Counted from the stretch's first letter, positions 23,008 to 35,990 are shown. The stretch: 64,000 nt of DNA from Erodium maritimum (GCA_963921825.1 OY997589.1:70912523-70976522), one strand, 5' to 3'. The notes: a model not told the origin generated them from the sequence alone. Program-made: numbers and translations.

Positions 23008-24664
23008 TTTTAGCGAAATGTACAAATTTCATTACTTCAATACGCTAATAGATTACATCGTTGTGTATCGAGAAATACGCTCCTCGACCACGACAAGGTC
23101 AGGATAAAAAACAAAAGTTCGATGAGCCTTTTCATATCAAAACCATCACAGACGGTATTTTGACGCACACGGGCAGATGCTGCCTCTTGGGCAACGCAAT
23201 AGTACGGGAAGGAGGAACGGGGTACTGGAGATCATAAGGGACCTTAACAGTAATGGTGATAGCGGGAGGCAAAGCATCGTCCGGGTACCCCTCCTTAGGC
23301 CAGTCCCCGATGCCAGGGTCGTGCTTCATTCGCCTCAGCGGGGCCTCTTCCGCGCCTGTGATCGGCCACCCCACACCCTTGTGGCTGAACTTGCATCAGA
23401 GTGCCCAACCGAGCACCCCCCAGGATCAGAACCTGAATCATTCGGGGAACGAACAGCTCCATGTCCCCTGATGATCCTGTGTCCACATATACCCGGGGTA
23501 TCAAACATGGACCCTCCGGGTGACCTGCCACAAGCCACTTGTGTTGACCCCGGGGCCACTTGTTTTGAACCCGGGCAACAAAATGGCCCATCGCTGGCCA
23601 CTTGGTTTGAACCCGAATAGGGTATCCGGGACCCAGATTAGGTACCGGGTCTAGTGTTGCATCGGGTACCCTGCTTCAAGACAACCCGTTCTTAGGTATC
23701 GGATCTAGTGTCACTAGGCCAACAGCCTTCCGAGTCCCTGATCGGGGCTCCCGACGACCACGGGGTGACCATTGGTCCCGTTTCCGATGCCAATTTCCCC
23801 TTCAGGATCGCCGCTCAACGCTCCTCCTGAAGCCACCATAGTCACACACCCAACCCTTTACCAGTCGAGCAGTCCCCGACCAGGTCGAGGTCAACAAGGA
23901 CGTCCCCCCCGAGGGCATTTCCTCACTCGCCCAGAATTGATCACGACGGTGCACCGCAAACCCTAGGGAAAGATCCACACAGACTCGGGCTCTGTCCCTG
24001 CGGAGAAGACCGAAGACGAGGTGCTAACGGTAAGATCTCCCCACACTCCCAGATCTTCCTGCGGAGGTTAGAACCCGGAGGAGTGGGGGACAAGGCTGAA
24101 AAGGAAGGTCCCAGCCTCAGCAATTCCAGCCCCGGATTCCCCGAGCCCGCCCTTAGAGTTGCGTGGGACACAGCAGGGACGTGTGGAGCACAAAAGCAAG
24201 GCAGCGGAAGAACCACCGAACCAGGTGAGGTGCAGGGTCCAGATGGACCCGATAGAGGGTGGGTAGAAATCAGGCCGGTTGGATTAGGGTTTGGTGGGGT
24301 CACCTCAGGAACGAAGGGGGAGAAGGGCCCCGAGAGAACGGGACCGACAAGGACCCTGAAGAAGACCCAAGGGCCACGACCGGTGGAGGAAGAGGCTCTG
24401 AGGTCACAAGAGGGATGGAGGAGGGAGACGACGAAGATTGGGGGAAAGCCAACCATTCCCATCCGTAGGTAAACTCCGCACCAGGCGTGGTTTGCGATAT
24501 CACCTGGACAGGGAAGGCGAACACAGGAACGAAAAGCGACGTTGTGCATGCGGCGTAACATCAAAAGTGGCAGGCGAAAACTCCATAGCAACAGAGACGA
24601 CTAGGTCTAGGCTCTCACACGAGAGAGAGAAAAAATTATCAAAACTTATTTAAAAAAGATCTCA
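23008..24664 (-). mobile_element. short LINE-like retroelement upstream of PMEI (copy E6)
   Basis: A 1.66-kb insertion between exact 13-bp repeats atcttatgatttt (22995-23007 and 24665-24677). The antisense A-rich tail follows the left repeat (tttagcgaaatg), so it runs on the minus strand. The longest minus frame, 24591 down to 23941 (216 codons), is Pro/Ser-rich with no domain I recognise. No RT is present. Its 3' end lies about 280 bases from the PMEI TATA box, so it limits the native promoter. Confidence 0.7.
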
Positions 24665-24754
24665 ATCTTATGATTTTGTTTTTCTATTTTGTAAATCGTC
24701 AATCTTTTTAAATTTAGAATAGTATCAAATTTAATATAATCTCAAGCATTAGAT

Positions 24755-24888
24755 GTCTACTTGGGTTAGTCTGATGGTGAAGACTTTTGCCACGATCTAA
24801 CCTCTCTTGAGACTACATATTTGAATTCGAGTGAGAATATTTGATTAAGAAGATATGTGGGTGAACGGTAGATTTTTTTTGTTAGCTC
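24755..24888 (+). mobile_element. candidate tRNA-derived SINE
   Basis: Starts with gggttagtctgatggtgaagac, which resembles a plant SINE head with a pol III A box (TAGTCTGATGG). About 50 bases on, tttgaattcgag could be a degenerate B box. It ends in a T run (tagatttttttt), as in plant SINEs with T-rich tails. No clear target duplication was found. Confidence 0.35.
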
Positions 24889-25022
24889 GATTTTTTTATT
24901 AAAATACACTCTCCAAAAAGGAAGTATGAATCCCGCGTTCAAGAAGGACTAGGGCCGGATAACGATTACAGAGAAACTCTCTAAAGAGGTAGAAGTTCAG
25001 AATAGAACATTTACAAGCGAAA

Positions 25023-25625
25023 TCAACCCTTGTCAGTGACCCACTCTTCACCGTCCGAGGTCTTCGGAACCTTCGCACATGCTCTATGCTTAGACTTAGA
25101 AGTATAGTAATCCGAAAAATGCTTGGGAGGCCGACTCATACGTTTTGGTGGTTTAAGGAGAGCATCCTTCCACGGACTATCCACTTGATCCCTAATGACA
25201 CCGACCCCATTAGTTACGTCGGACTTCACGATCTCACGGCACGCATCCACAACCCCAATGGGGCCAACAAGTTCTGATTGACCGGACCCAACCCTGATAG
25301 TAGGCTTCATGAGCCCGTTGACTTCAGAACCCGTAACACATGCATATACCGACGGTGGAATTTGACCAATGATTGAGCTTGAGATCACCTAGTCCACACA
25401 CTCAATCAGAAGTCCAAACCCAACACTTGGAGCAGACGATGCTTCGGTTTGACCTGCGCATGCAATCACGACAAGATCTACGCCAATCATCTGTAGACTC
25501 AAACGAGATATTACAGACGAACACCTGGTCTTCTTGAAGAACACTAAGATTGGATCTCTGTTTTGACGCACGAGAAAGTTTAGTCTACGATACTCTATTT
25601 TTCGACAATACCGGAGGTTTGACAA
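25023..25625 (-). pseudogene. degenerate minus-strand open frame, possible LINE ORF1 end
   Basis: Two frames on the minus strand (25625-25389, 78 codons; 25388-25023, 121 codons) are in the same register and separated by a single stop, so about 200 codons are otherwise open. The C-terminal half is basic (PPKRMSRPPKHFSDYY, KSKHRACAKVPK). T-rich stretches lie at both edges (about 24890 and 25845). I do not recognise a domain. The general look, a basic C-terminal region next to a T-run, suggests a retroelement ORF1 remnant, but this is weak. Confidence 0.35.
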
Positions 25626-25849
25626 CCTCCTTCCCAGAACTTCTAACTAGAGCTTCCCCAACCTTCGTAACCTGCATTGCAACCTCCCCACCACCGATCG
25701 TCATCTTCAGATTGGAGGAACATGCAATAGCATCGGTTCCGACCTTCGCCTGCTTGTGATGCCGTGACCGTTGTTGTCCGGCACGCCCTTCACCAGAAAC
25801 CTTGGCTTTAGAACCCCGATGAGAATGATCGATACCGCCCTTCTTTTTT

Positions 25850-26545
25850 TATGAATAAACTAAACAAAGTTAATTTTTTATATTATCGGGTGGAGGGTAT
25901 ATTAGCTTACATTAGCGTAAGATTTACCTGTATTCCTCCAAGGAAATTAGGAATGCATTGATTTTTATCAAAACATTGTCAATGTAACTTATGTCATTTG
26001 ACGTGCCGTTTTTACCTTTCTTTCTTATGATCTTTCGGCCTTTTGTCAGATCTCAATATATCTTATGGACGAGACAAACTTGTCTGAACTATAGGGGACG
26101 AACTCATCACATCCGAATCTCAAAAGATGTATAGGACCTAGTCAAATGTGGGTGAAGTGTGCATGCCATTCTATAAGATGCTTCTTTTTAGACCTTTTTT
26201 ATAACATACAGTCTAGAGTGAGCACTACTCTTAGTTTATTCGTACTTCAGATACTCTCGTTAAATTGAGTGATCACTTGATTTCACTTTTCCCCGTGGTA
26301 TATTATTTGTTTCTTGTAAATGTTTGGATTGTGATTGGGTTCGGGATCCTTGACATGAAAATTATTGGAGACGACAGCTAGTATTCCTCGACCATCATTG
26401 CAGATCCATGATATGACTAGTTGATTTAAAGAGTTGTGCACTTACAAGCGAGAGCTACCGAGGAAACGCAAGGTCGACCACGAAAAATATCAGGAACTAT
26501 TGAGGTAGTGCGAAAAGGAGCGCGTATGAAACCTAGAATGCAAAC
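25850..26545. other. intergenic DNA, nothing recognised
   Basis: No supported gene, RNA or repeat boundary in this AT-rich stretch. Confidence 0.5.
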
Positions 26546-26550
26546 ACAAG

Positions 26551-26872
26551 TGTTAAAATATAACTATAATTAGGCTTTCAACTATAAGATTGAGCTTTTA
26601 ATTGAGTTTAATATGGTATTAGAGTTTGTACCTCACGAAAAAAGGTTCAAACCGCACTCTCTGCACAAAATTCTAATTTCTTCTCTATTTATCAAAGTTT
26701 CCCAAAGTAGGCCAGCTCTTATCACTATACTCAATAGGCTCATCTCTTTTTTCTAAATAATTCATCTCCAAACTCGTAAACGATATTGTCCGTGAGGGCG
26801 TGTGTTAGAATATAACTATAATTGAGATTTCAACTATCAGCTTGAACTTTTAGTTGAGTTAGTTCTCTAATA
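26551..26872 (+). mobile_element. TRIM-like miniature LTR retroelement
   Basis: A 322-bp unit with two LTR-like direct repeats of about 62-70 bases: 26551-26612 (TGTTAAAATATAACTATAAT...) and 26803-26872 (TGTTAGAATATAACTATAAT...). Right after the first repeat, TGGTATTAGAG (26614-26624) matches the initiator-Met primer site TGGTATCAGAG at all but one position. A short purine-rich stretch (gtgaggg, about 26791-26797) precedes the second repeat. Exact 5-bp direct repeats acaag flank it (26546-26550 and 26873-26877). There is no coding capacity, so this is a terminal-repeat retrotransposon in miniature. Confidence 0.65.
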
Positions 26873-27764
26873 ACAAGAACTCAAATAAGTGGGAGGAGTG
26901 GATTCGTCGTCTTCCTCGTCTCAACATAAGCGTCTTTGTCTCTAACGGATTGAGACGATTGAACATCGCCATACTTGAGGGTTGTGATGAGTACGTTGAT
27001 ACGAAATTGTAACTACAGAGTTGATGATAACATGGTAATTGAGAGGTTGAGCATCTGATGAATGTGAATTGAGAACGTACTTCTCTCATGTATAAGGTCA
27101 TAATAGAATAAAGGGATAACGTTAATTCCTAGCCTAGTCGAAAAGGTCATTTTCACTTCCTAACTGTCTGCGACCTTTTGTCACATATCCTAGCTCAAAG
27201 GTTGACTCAATTTACAAAAACTATCAAAATCCGTCCAAAATAACGACTCTATTAGACAAAAGAACAAGTGCATGTCACGTGTACTTTTTCAAATTTAAAT
27301 ATGATCATTTTACCCTCGACCTTTGTTATACTTCCTAACCCTAACTATGTATTGTTTCACACGAATCATCAAAATCTAAGTTAAGTTGTGTTGTAATGGA
27401 TTAAAATTTAAGGGATTTGTTTTTTTATATATGTATATAAGCTCATTATCCATTACAAACTAAATGTTTCACTATAAATTAAAAATCGATATCAGTTTTA
27501 GGATGGCTTATACGGATGGCTGAAAGTTGGAGGCAAGCACTTACAATACTCAGCATTCTACTATTTCCTCTTGCTACAGATTTGAAATTTTGAAGATCCA
27601 GTTGAAACAATCCGGCGACTTCTACAACATTACCCTTGTTCTTGATCCCTCGGTGTAGTGTTTAGGGTGAACTAGCTGTGATTCACCGGACCACCGAGGA
27701 TCACTCTCGTCATCAAGTACTTTCATAACTCTGTTTCTGTCCTCTTATCTATTGAATCTTCATC

Positions 27765-29794
27765 ATGGCTTCTTCCTCTACGATGGGTGCTCCACCTGGT
27801 TTTGAACACATCACACATGGTTTGGCGCTGGAAAGGAGATGTGTGGCCAACGATAGGGACACTAGCATCAGACCTATGAATGTTGATGCTGATTCTGAGC
27901 ATTGGATCTTTGTACACAATCTACCACCAAAGACTTGTCCTGAATGACTTACTAATCTGTTTATAGAATGTGGAGAGATAGTGAAGGTTGAGGCGCCACT
28001 CAGACCTAACGCTAGAGGAAAATGGTTTGGTTTCGTGGCATTTAAAACCTTGGAAGCATTTAACAGGGCGATAGCAATCTTCAATGGTTTTCTTCTCAAA
28101 TGATACATATTATTTGTGGTAAAGGCTTGGAGGAGGGAGCGCAATAGAGGCTATCAACCTCTTGCTCAACAATGGAGGAAAAAGGAAGCTCTGACTCCTA
28201 TAATCAATACAGTTCATGGTAGTGTAGTGGAAGCCTTTAGACCTTTCTTACAAAGGGGCCATCTTGTCCTTCTTTATAGCAATACCAATGTGGAGGCCAT
28301 CATGGAAGATTTTAGAGCAGAAAGAGAAGCTGAGATCAACATCAAGGCTTTGGGCAACAGAGTGGCTTTGATCTTCTTTCCTGATTCTGAAGTGGAGAAG
28401 AAAGCCCTTGAGAATGAAGGGGCCTAGTTGAAACACTGGATGGTTATTATCAAGGACAAGGCTGAGCCGTACAAGAAGGGAGGCAAATTTACTTGAGTAG
28501 CAATCCATGGGGTCCCTTTATTGGGTTGGAGCACAAAAAATTTTGCTGCTATTGTGAGTGACATTGGGGAGTATGTATGCACTCATCCCTTCTCTAAATC
28601 TGGCATTCATCTGGATGTAGCCTTTGTACTGGTTCATTCACGGGAGTACCTTAGGGTTTATCATGAATCCATTCTTATCCTGGAAGATCAACAATTTAAT
28701 GTCATGACTAGTTCAGTGGATCAAGCTTTGGTCCCTTTTATACCTATCCCTTGTCTCTTAAGCACCTCCTCACTGTTCAATTCTGATAATAACTCATATG
28801 ATTCTCATTCTTCTGAATTCAATGCAACATTTACTCCTGGTGGCACCATTACTCCTGGTAACTGTTCTCTAACTCCTACAACTTTGGGCTTATTGTCTTT
28901 GGTGGTTGAAGATTCTCTACCTACACAAATTGCTGGTACCACAATTGAGTGCATTAACACCTCTCAGTTGGGTTTTCTGATAATATTGTTGAGTTTTCAG
29001 CTTTATCTGTGTCTACTCACACACCTGATCAGACTCTTGAGGCTTTTACTGGCAGCACTTCTAGTTCACTCTCTTTCAAAGAGGCCTTGATCTCTTCTCT
29101 TGATTGCTCTGCAATGAACCCAAATACTGTTCAAACACTATTTCCTTCACATACTACTGAACCAGCATTTCAAATTTTAAGTGGGAGATTAATTTCTGGT
29201 ATTTTATCAAAGGATGGGACTTCTAAGGACTCACAAGTACTAAAGGGTGTTGGGGAAGAGTCCACCATTAATGCTGGAGTAGATGTTACTCCTTTAATGA
29301 CAGATTTGGGGCCCCATTTGCAGACTCCAGCTGGGACTAATTTGGTTTTAGGGGGAAATATTAATTTTAAATCTCCCCCTTATTACTAATCACAGCAGTC
29401 CTTTTTCTAATTACTAGTGGTAATGAAACTAACATTGGCATCAGAAAAGGGGCACAGGCTATTGCATACAATACAAGGTCCAAGGCAAAAGTGGTCATTC
29501 TTGTTGTGACACAATCTCAGACCACATCTGGCAAATGCAAAAAAAAATACCACTGTGTTTAAGCAAGGAGGACCTGGAACTAGAGATTATTGTAAAGCTC
29601 TTGGGCTGAAAACTTTTGGTTCAGATGATTTGGTAGCTTTGCAATTTGATAATTTGGAATTGGAGATCAATCAAGCTGTGGATTTGGAGACACATTCTGA
29701 GGATGAATACTGTGATCTAGGTGAAGGGGATGAGATAAACACTGACCCTCTCTCAGTTGCTTCCATCCTAGCACAAAACCTCTCATCTCCATGA
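27765..29794 (+). pseudogene. LINE ORF1 protein with RRM domain (decayed)
   Basis: Starts MASSSTMGAPPGFE. The RRM has RNP2 IFVHNLP and RNP1 KWFGFVAF (about 27906-28110). Stops interrupt it at about 27945, 28101, 28425 and 28495; three of these are TGA where an Arg or Trp codon is expected, fitting C-to-T or G-to-A decay of methylated DNA. Frameshifts lie near 29050 and 29390. The middle region (GHLVLLYSN ... LGNRVAL and VCTHPFSKSG) is shared with the first LINE. The tail ends QNLSSP, with its TGA (29792-29794) overlapping the ORF2 ATG. Confidence 0.85.
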
Positions 29795-32700
29795 GGATCC
29801 TCTTATGGCACATGAGAGAGGCCACTTCTAGACAGAAGAGAAGGGCCCTTAGAAGTGTGTGCTCCAAGCAATCTTTCTCTATGGTTCTCATACAAGAATC
29901 TAAGTTGTGCAAAATACGTTTTGATTTTCTTCGGAGCTGTGGTTTTAGTCAATCTTGGGATCTCATTTACTCTCCAGCTGTGGGAAATGCTGGTGGAATT
30001 CTCACCATCTGGAACAAGACCTCCTTTCTAATGTTGGATAGTCTCATTACTGAGAGAGTTATATATTGGCATGGAAAATTCCTCCGAACTGACTTTGAGG
30101 TTACTATTATAAATGTCTATGCACCTTGCAATGCTGCAACAAGGTCAGCTCTCTGGTCTGAAATCTCAATCAATGTGGCAAGATTTTCTGAGACTTTCAT
30201 ATTAGTTGGGGACTTCAATGCTATTTCGGTCCCATCAGACAAATCATGTCCCAATTACTCCGCTTCTAGCCTCATATGTTTTAATGATTTTGTGGACAAC
30301 TTGGGAGTTATTGATCTCCAACTTGGAGGGGGGAAATATACCTGGTTTGGTCATGGTTCAATAGCCACCAGGATTGACAGATTTTTAGTAACCCCTCAAA
30401 TTCTGGCTTCTTTTCCTAATATGTTTCAAACCTGCCTAAAGAGATGCTTGTCTGAAAACAGACCTATTTCCCTCATTGATCCCTTGGTTGACTGGGGTCC
30501 TAGGCTATTCAAATTCATTAATGCTTGGATATCACATCCTTCTTACCTCAAAGACACTAAAGAATTTTGGGACTCCATCCAGGTTTTAGGAAATCATTCC
30601 TATTGTCTGTGGTTTAAACTCAATGCACTTAAGAATTTTTATAGAGATTGGAATGGAAGGGTTTTTGGTTGGTTGGGAACTGAGATTGAATCTCTCAGAT
30701 CTGAAATTGGTTCCATTGATACAATTATTGGCAGAAGGGATTTATTTGAGGCTGAGATTTCTTGGAGGGCACTACTACAAGCTAGACTGATACAAAAATT
30801 GAAGCTTCAATCTAAATTGTGGTGCCAAAAAGCCAGACTAAAGTGGAGTAGGGAAGCTGGCATATGCACAAAATTCTTCCATTTAATTGCTAATCTCAAT
30901 CACTCCAGAAAAAGGATCACTGAATTGGTGATAGATGATATTTCTCTCACTTCTCCTCCTTTGATCAAGGCTGCAACACATGCTCATTTTTCTAAGAGAT
31001 TCTCTCTATCCAATACTCTTTGCATTGATCTTACTAATTTGCCTTTTCTAAGCCTCACTTTAGCTCAAGCTCAACATTTGGAAACCAATTTTACTGAGGA
31101 AGAAGTATTCAGTGCAATTAAAGCCTGCAATGGTGAGAAAGCACCTGGTCCAGATGGTTTTACAATGAAATTCTACCAAGTAACTTGGATCATGAAATTC
31201 ATGGATCATTTCTTCTGTGGGGGAGATCTTAGAAATGGTATTAACTCTTCATTTATCACTCTCATTCCCAAAAATGCTGCACCCTTGTGTTTTGAAGAAT
31301 TCAGACCTATTAGCCTCATTTCCATTTCCTACAAGATAATCTCCAAACTATTGGCATCTAGACTCAAACCATTGATGAATCACTTGTACATGATGTACAA
31401 TCTGGTTTCATAACAGGCAGACAGATTTTGGATGGTGTCCTCATAGCCTCTGAACTCATTCACTCAATCAAAAGTTCTGATAAAGAGGTCATTATTCTCA
31501 AGGTGGATTTTGAGAAGGCCTATGATCACATTCATTGGGAGGCTCTCTTACAATTACTCAAATGCATGGGTTTTGGGGATGTTTGGGTTGAATGGATAGC
31601 TAAATGCTTAAATGCTTGGTCATCAGTACTTATTAATGGTTCTCCCTCACTGGATTTCAAACTACAAAGGGGTCTCAGACAAGGTTAATCCTTATCCCCA
31701 TTACTCTTTGCTTTAATGGGGGAATGTCTACATCAATTAATGATCAAAAGTCTGAATAATGGAATGTTTGCTGGGATTCAATGTAATGGAAGGGGGCTTG
31801 TCATTTCACATTTGCAATTTGCAGATGATACACTCATCTTCATTGAGGCTGGTCTACAAGAAGCTAGGAATCTCAAGCACATTCTCCTTTGTTTCCAACA
31901 TGCTATTGGTTTAAAGATTATTTTTCTTAAGTCAGAAGTTCTATTACTTAATCCTCACACTGTCAACATTGATCAGATCACTCAAATCTTTGGCTGTCCT
32001 TCTGCTGAGCTTCCTATGGATTATCTAGGTTTTCAGTTGGGGGCCAATCCTAGGAGACACAAGACTTGGGAGCCTATCTTGAAAAGGTTTAAGAAGAAGT
32101 TGGGTCTTTGGCAAGGCAAATACAGATCCTTTGGGGGTAGATTGACATTGTTCAAGTTAACATTGTCTTCCCTTCCATTGTATTATATGTCTCTCTTTAA
32201 AGCCCTTAAAGGGATCATTAAAGAAATGGAAAATGGCAAAGAAAATTTCTCTGGAATGGGACAATCTCCAATAGAGTACTACACAAATTTAGATTGGATT
32301 TGGTGTGCAGACCAAAATGCTTTGGGGGGTTGGGGATCAGGAATTTACATCACATGAACATATCTCTCTTAGCAAGGTGGTGGTGGAGGTTTGCTGTGGA
32401 AAAGGACTCTCTATGGAAGCAATTAATTTGTGCAAAGTTTGGATGGGACTGCAATGCCTGAGATCTATCCAAAATGAATTTACACAATGGGGGAAACTTC
32501 TTGAGACACCTGGATTCTTTACTTTCCATTCCCTCATTTGCTGATAATTTTGGGGCTATTGGATTGGTTTGGACAGTAAATTCTGGTAGATCAGTCCTAT
32601 TTTGGGAAGACATTTGGATCAACAACTCTCCTATGAGACTACAATTCCAAAGATTCTATCATCTCAGCACACAAAAAAATGCCTTGGTATCACAGTTCAT

Positions 32701-34845
32701 GGTGGATGGGGATTGGATCTTAGTATTCAGAAGATTTTTAAGGGGCTGGGAGAAGGGCCAATTCCTACTCCTCAACAATTTACTCAACCAGACACACAAC
32801 TTAACTGATGAGGAAGATAAGGTCACTTGGAAAACTGATGAAAAAGGCTTTTCTGTGAGGAAGATGTATCAAACTTTGGATGTTACTTCTATACAAACTC
32901 TTGATTGGCCTGAATTGTTATGGTCACCTCTTATCCCCCCCCCCCCCAAACTATCTGCTTTTGCTTGGCTAGTATGTATGCAAGCAATTCCAACAAAATG
33001 TGGTTATTGCTTGGCTAGTAATAACCACTCCTGGTCAACGCCAGTCAAATCTGCGAAAAACAGGAAAATTTTAAAAATTTCAACAAACACTTGATTGAGC
33101 CTAAATTTGACCCTGAGGGTCATACCGGACTTAAGTTGACCCCGTTATCGACCAAAGTGAGTTCCAGGGGACTCAGGGCAACTTTCTGATCAATTTGGGA
33201 AAAGTTGACTTTTTATTGGAAAAGTCAACCGAGCGACGTTTTGGTCCATTCGAGGACCGTTTTGGATCCAAAAAGCTTAGCCGTCGTCGCAACGGTCTTA
33301 GTTGAGCCGTTTCCTTGTAGCTCGTGAAGTTTCGTAATTTCTTGGAAAAAGTGCCCGTTCGGGGCCCGAGACGACCGAATTTCGCGAATCTGACTGAAAA
33401 TATCTAGGAGATATTTTTCAAAAAGGCATGGGACCCACATGACACATGTCATGAATGTGGTGGAAGGAAAAAGGGAGGACCTTGACTTTAAAGAAAAGAC
33501 AAAATGAAAAGGAGGGTTATTTTGGTCTTTTTGCTATGTGTTAGTTTTGAAAAAAATACAAAGATGAGAGATAGAGGTGTGTTCGGCCACTTTGTGAAAA
33601 ATGAGAGGTTTTTAGAGAGAGAAAGTGAGTTAGAAGAAGGAGAGAAAAGAGAAGAAGAAGTTGAAAGTTTTGGTGATTCCCGTCGATCAAACCGTTGGAT
33701 CGTCTCAACGATAGAAGATTCAAGCTCACATCGACATTCTCTACGGTGAGCATCTAACCGATTTTCGTTTTGGAACGTTTGAATCTTAGGGTTTGAGTTT
33801 AAATGGGTTGATTAAGGTTGAGTTTTGTTTAATATTGGTTTAAAGATGAATGGTTGAGGTTTGGAGTTCGTTAGGAACGTTTTGGGGCGAAAAGGGAATT
33901 TTTCCCATTATGGTCGTGTGGGGCCCACATGCCCGGGTATCGGGTTTTCGTGTTCGGGTGGTTTAGAACGTTCCCCGGGTCATTAATCTACAACCGGATC
34001 GAATTTGGGAATTAAATTGTGAAAGTTGTAATTGACGGGTTTAGAAACTTTAAACGCTAATTAAATGACTCGGAAGTTTGAATTCGATTCCGTCGAGTGC
34101 CTAGGAACCCTTGAATTATTCTAAGACCATAGAAACGAAAACGGGAATTTTTGGAGCCCCGGAAGGGCGTTTCCAAAACCCGGGCAGATTCGCCATGTCG
34201 GGCGAATCGGGCCTTTCTGGGTCCAATATCGACAATGTCGAGTAATTGGGGAGTTTGGGAGTGATCGACATTGTCGGGGTTAAGTTTGGGCATCAAGTTT
34301 AATGATTTTCAGTTTATTCCTGCGAGTTGTTAAGTGCCTTTAAATTGTGTTCTTTTAGATCGTGCCACGGACCGAGGCAAGGGAAAGCTGGGTGAGTGAC
34401 TGAGATCATCATCGGAGCTCGTTGGTTGGCTTTTTGGAGAACACGCACGAGGTAGGGAAAAGTAGCCGGATCTCGTCCCTGACTAGGGAAAGTTAACAGT
34501 AGAATTGCATGTGCACCGGGGTGTCGTGGGTTAAGTAAGTTATCGAATATTAGAAAGGCATGATACGGGAACGTAGCGAATATTGGAAATGCATGTGACA
34601 CTTAGTAGTGTCGTAGGAGCAGAGAACTTGGCGTTATTAGAATTACTGAAGGCATATGACCATGCCCGGAGGTTGATTGCGAACTTATCGAGATTAGGAG
34701 TACTGGAGGCATATGACCATGCCCGGAGGTTGATTGTGAAACTGTTGATATTAGGACTATTGGAGGCATTGGTTATGCCGGAGGTTGATTGTGTATTTTG
34801 TGTCTTTGGTGGCCTTGAGGGCCCGTGTATTATTGTTGAGTTTTG

Positions 34846-35560
34846 GGTGGCCATGAGTGCCCGTGGGGTTGTTGAACCCGTGTCTTTACCTTTGGTGTTT
34901 TGGGTGGCCATGAGTGTCCGTGGGGTTGTTGAACTCGTGTCTTTACCTTTGGTGCTTTGGGTGGCCATGAGTGCCCGTGGGGTTGTTGAACCCGTGTCTT
35001 TACCTTTGGTGTTTTGGGTGGCCATGAGTGTCCGTGGGGTTGTTGAACTCGTGTCTTTACCTTTGGTGCTTTGGGTGGCCATGAGTGCCCGTGGGGTTGT
35101 TGAACCCGTGTCTTTATGGGCGGTGTGTCTTGGGAGGCCGTGAGTGCCTGTAGGGTTGTTGAGCCCGTGAGTTACTGTTTGTGTGTCTTGGGAGGCCGTG
35201 AGTGCCTGTGGGGTTGTTGAGCCCGTGAGTGACTGTTGGTAGTCTTGGGAGGTCGTGACTACCTGTGGGGCTTTTGAGTCCGTGTTTTACTGTTGGTGGT
35301 TTGAGTGGCCGTGAGTGCCCGTGGGGTTGTTGAGCCCGTGTTTTACTGTTGGTGTATCTTGGGAGGTCGTGAGTGCCTGTGGGGCTGTTGAGTCCGTGTT
35401 TTACTGTTTGTGTATCTTGGGAGGCCGTGAGTGCCTGTGGGGCTGTTGAGTCCGTGTTTTACTGTTGGTGTCTTGGGAGGCCGTGAGTGCCTGTAGGGCT
35501 GTTGAGTCCGTGTTTTACTGTTGGTGTCTTGGGTGGCCATGAGTGCCTGTGAGTGTTGAA
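34846..35560 (+). repeat. 57-bp minisatellite with 114-bp higher-order unit
   Basis: About five clear 57-bp units from 34846 to 35120 alternate between two variants (..GTGCCCGTGGGG..GAACCC.. and ..GTGTCCGTGGGG..GAACTC..), giving a 114-bp repeat of pairs. Less regular relatives (gtgagtgcctgtggggctgttgagtc-like) continue to about 35560. A 186-codon open frame through the array (34583-35143) is a by-product: the unit length is a multiple of three. Confidence 0.85.
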
Positions 35561-35769
35561 CCTGCGTTGTTATTGGTTGTTGAACTTGCTTGTGATTGTG
35601 ATTGTGATTGTGGTTACTTGAGGTTGGGGGCCCGCTTCATGAAACGGGGGTCCACAAGCACACGCGTCTGCATGTTCAGACGGGGTAGGGGTCCCGCCCG
35701 TCAATAAAGGGGTCCTGGCCGCGCGTGTGTGGTTTGGGTTTGTGAGCATTCTTTGGCTGGCTTACGAGT

Positions 35770-35990
35770 TAGAGTCTCGGTAAGTTGCGAGCATTCTACG
35801 GCTGGCCTGACCGAGTTAGAGTCTCGGGAGGTTGCGAGCGTTCTTCGGCTGGCCTGACCGAGTTAGAGTCTCGGGAGGTTGCGAGCGTTCTTCGGCTGGC
35901 CTGACCGAGTTAGAGTCTCGGGAGGTTGCGAGCGTTCTTTGGCTAGCCTGACTGAGTTAGAGTCTCGGGAGGTTGCGAGCGTTCTTGGCA
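35770..35990 (+). repeat. 47-bp tandem repeat in solo LTR S2
   Basis: About four to five copies of a 47-bp unit containing gagttagagtctcgggaggt and gcgagcgttcttcggctggc. Adjacent copies are nearly identical. Confidence 0.85.

Noticed and set aside
32935-32947. Run of 13 C as a functional slippage site in LINE ORF2
   Set aside because: It lies in a dead ORF with many other lesions; more likely random expansion or an assembly-prone homopolymer.
34583-35143. 186-codon frame with repeated VAMSARGVVEPV units
   Set aside because: A 57-bp minisatellite whose unit is a multiple of three stays open by chance; it lies inside a non-coding solo LTR.
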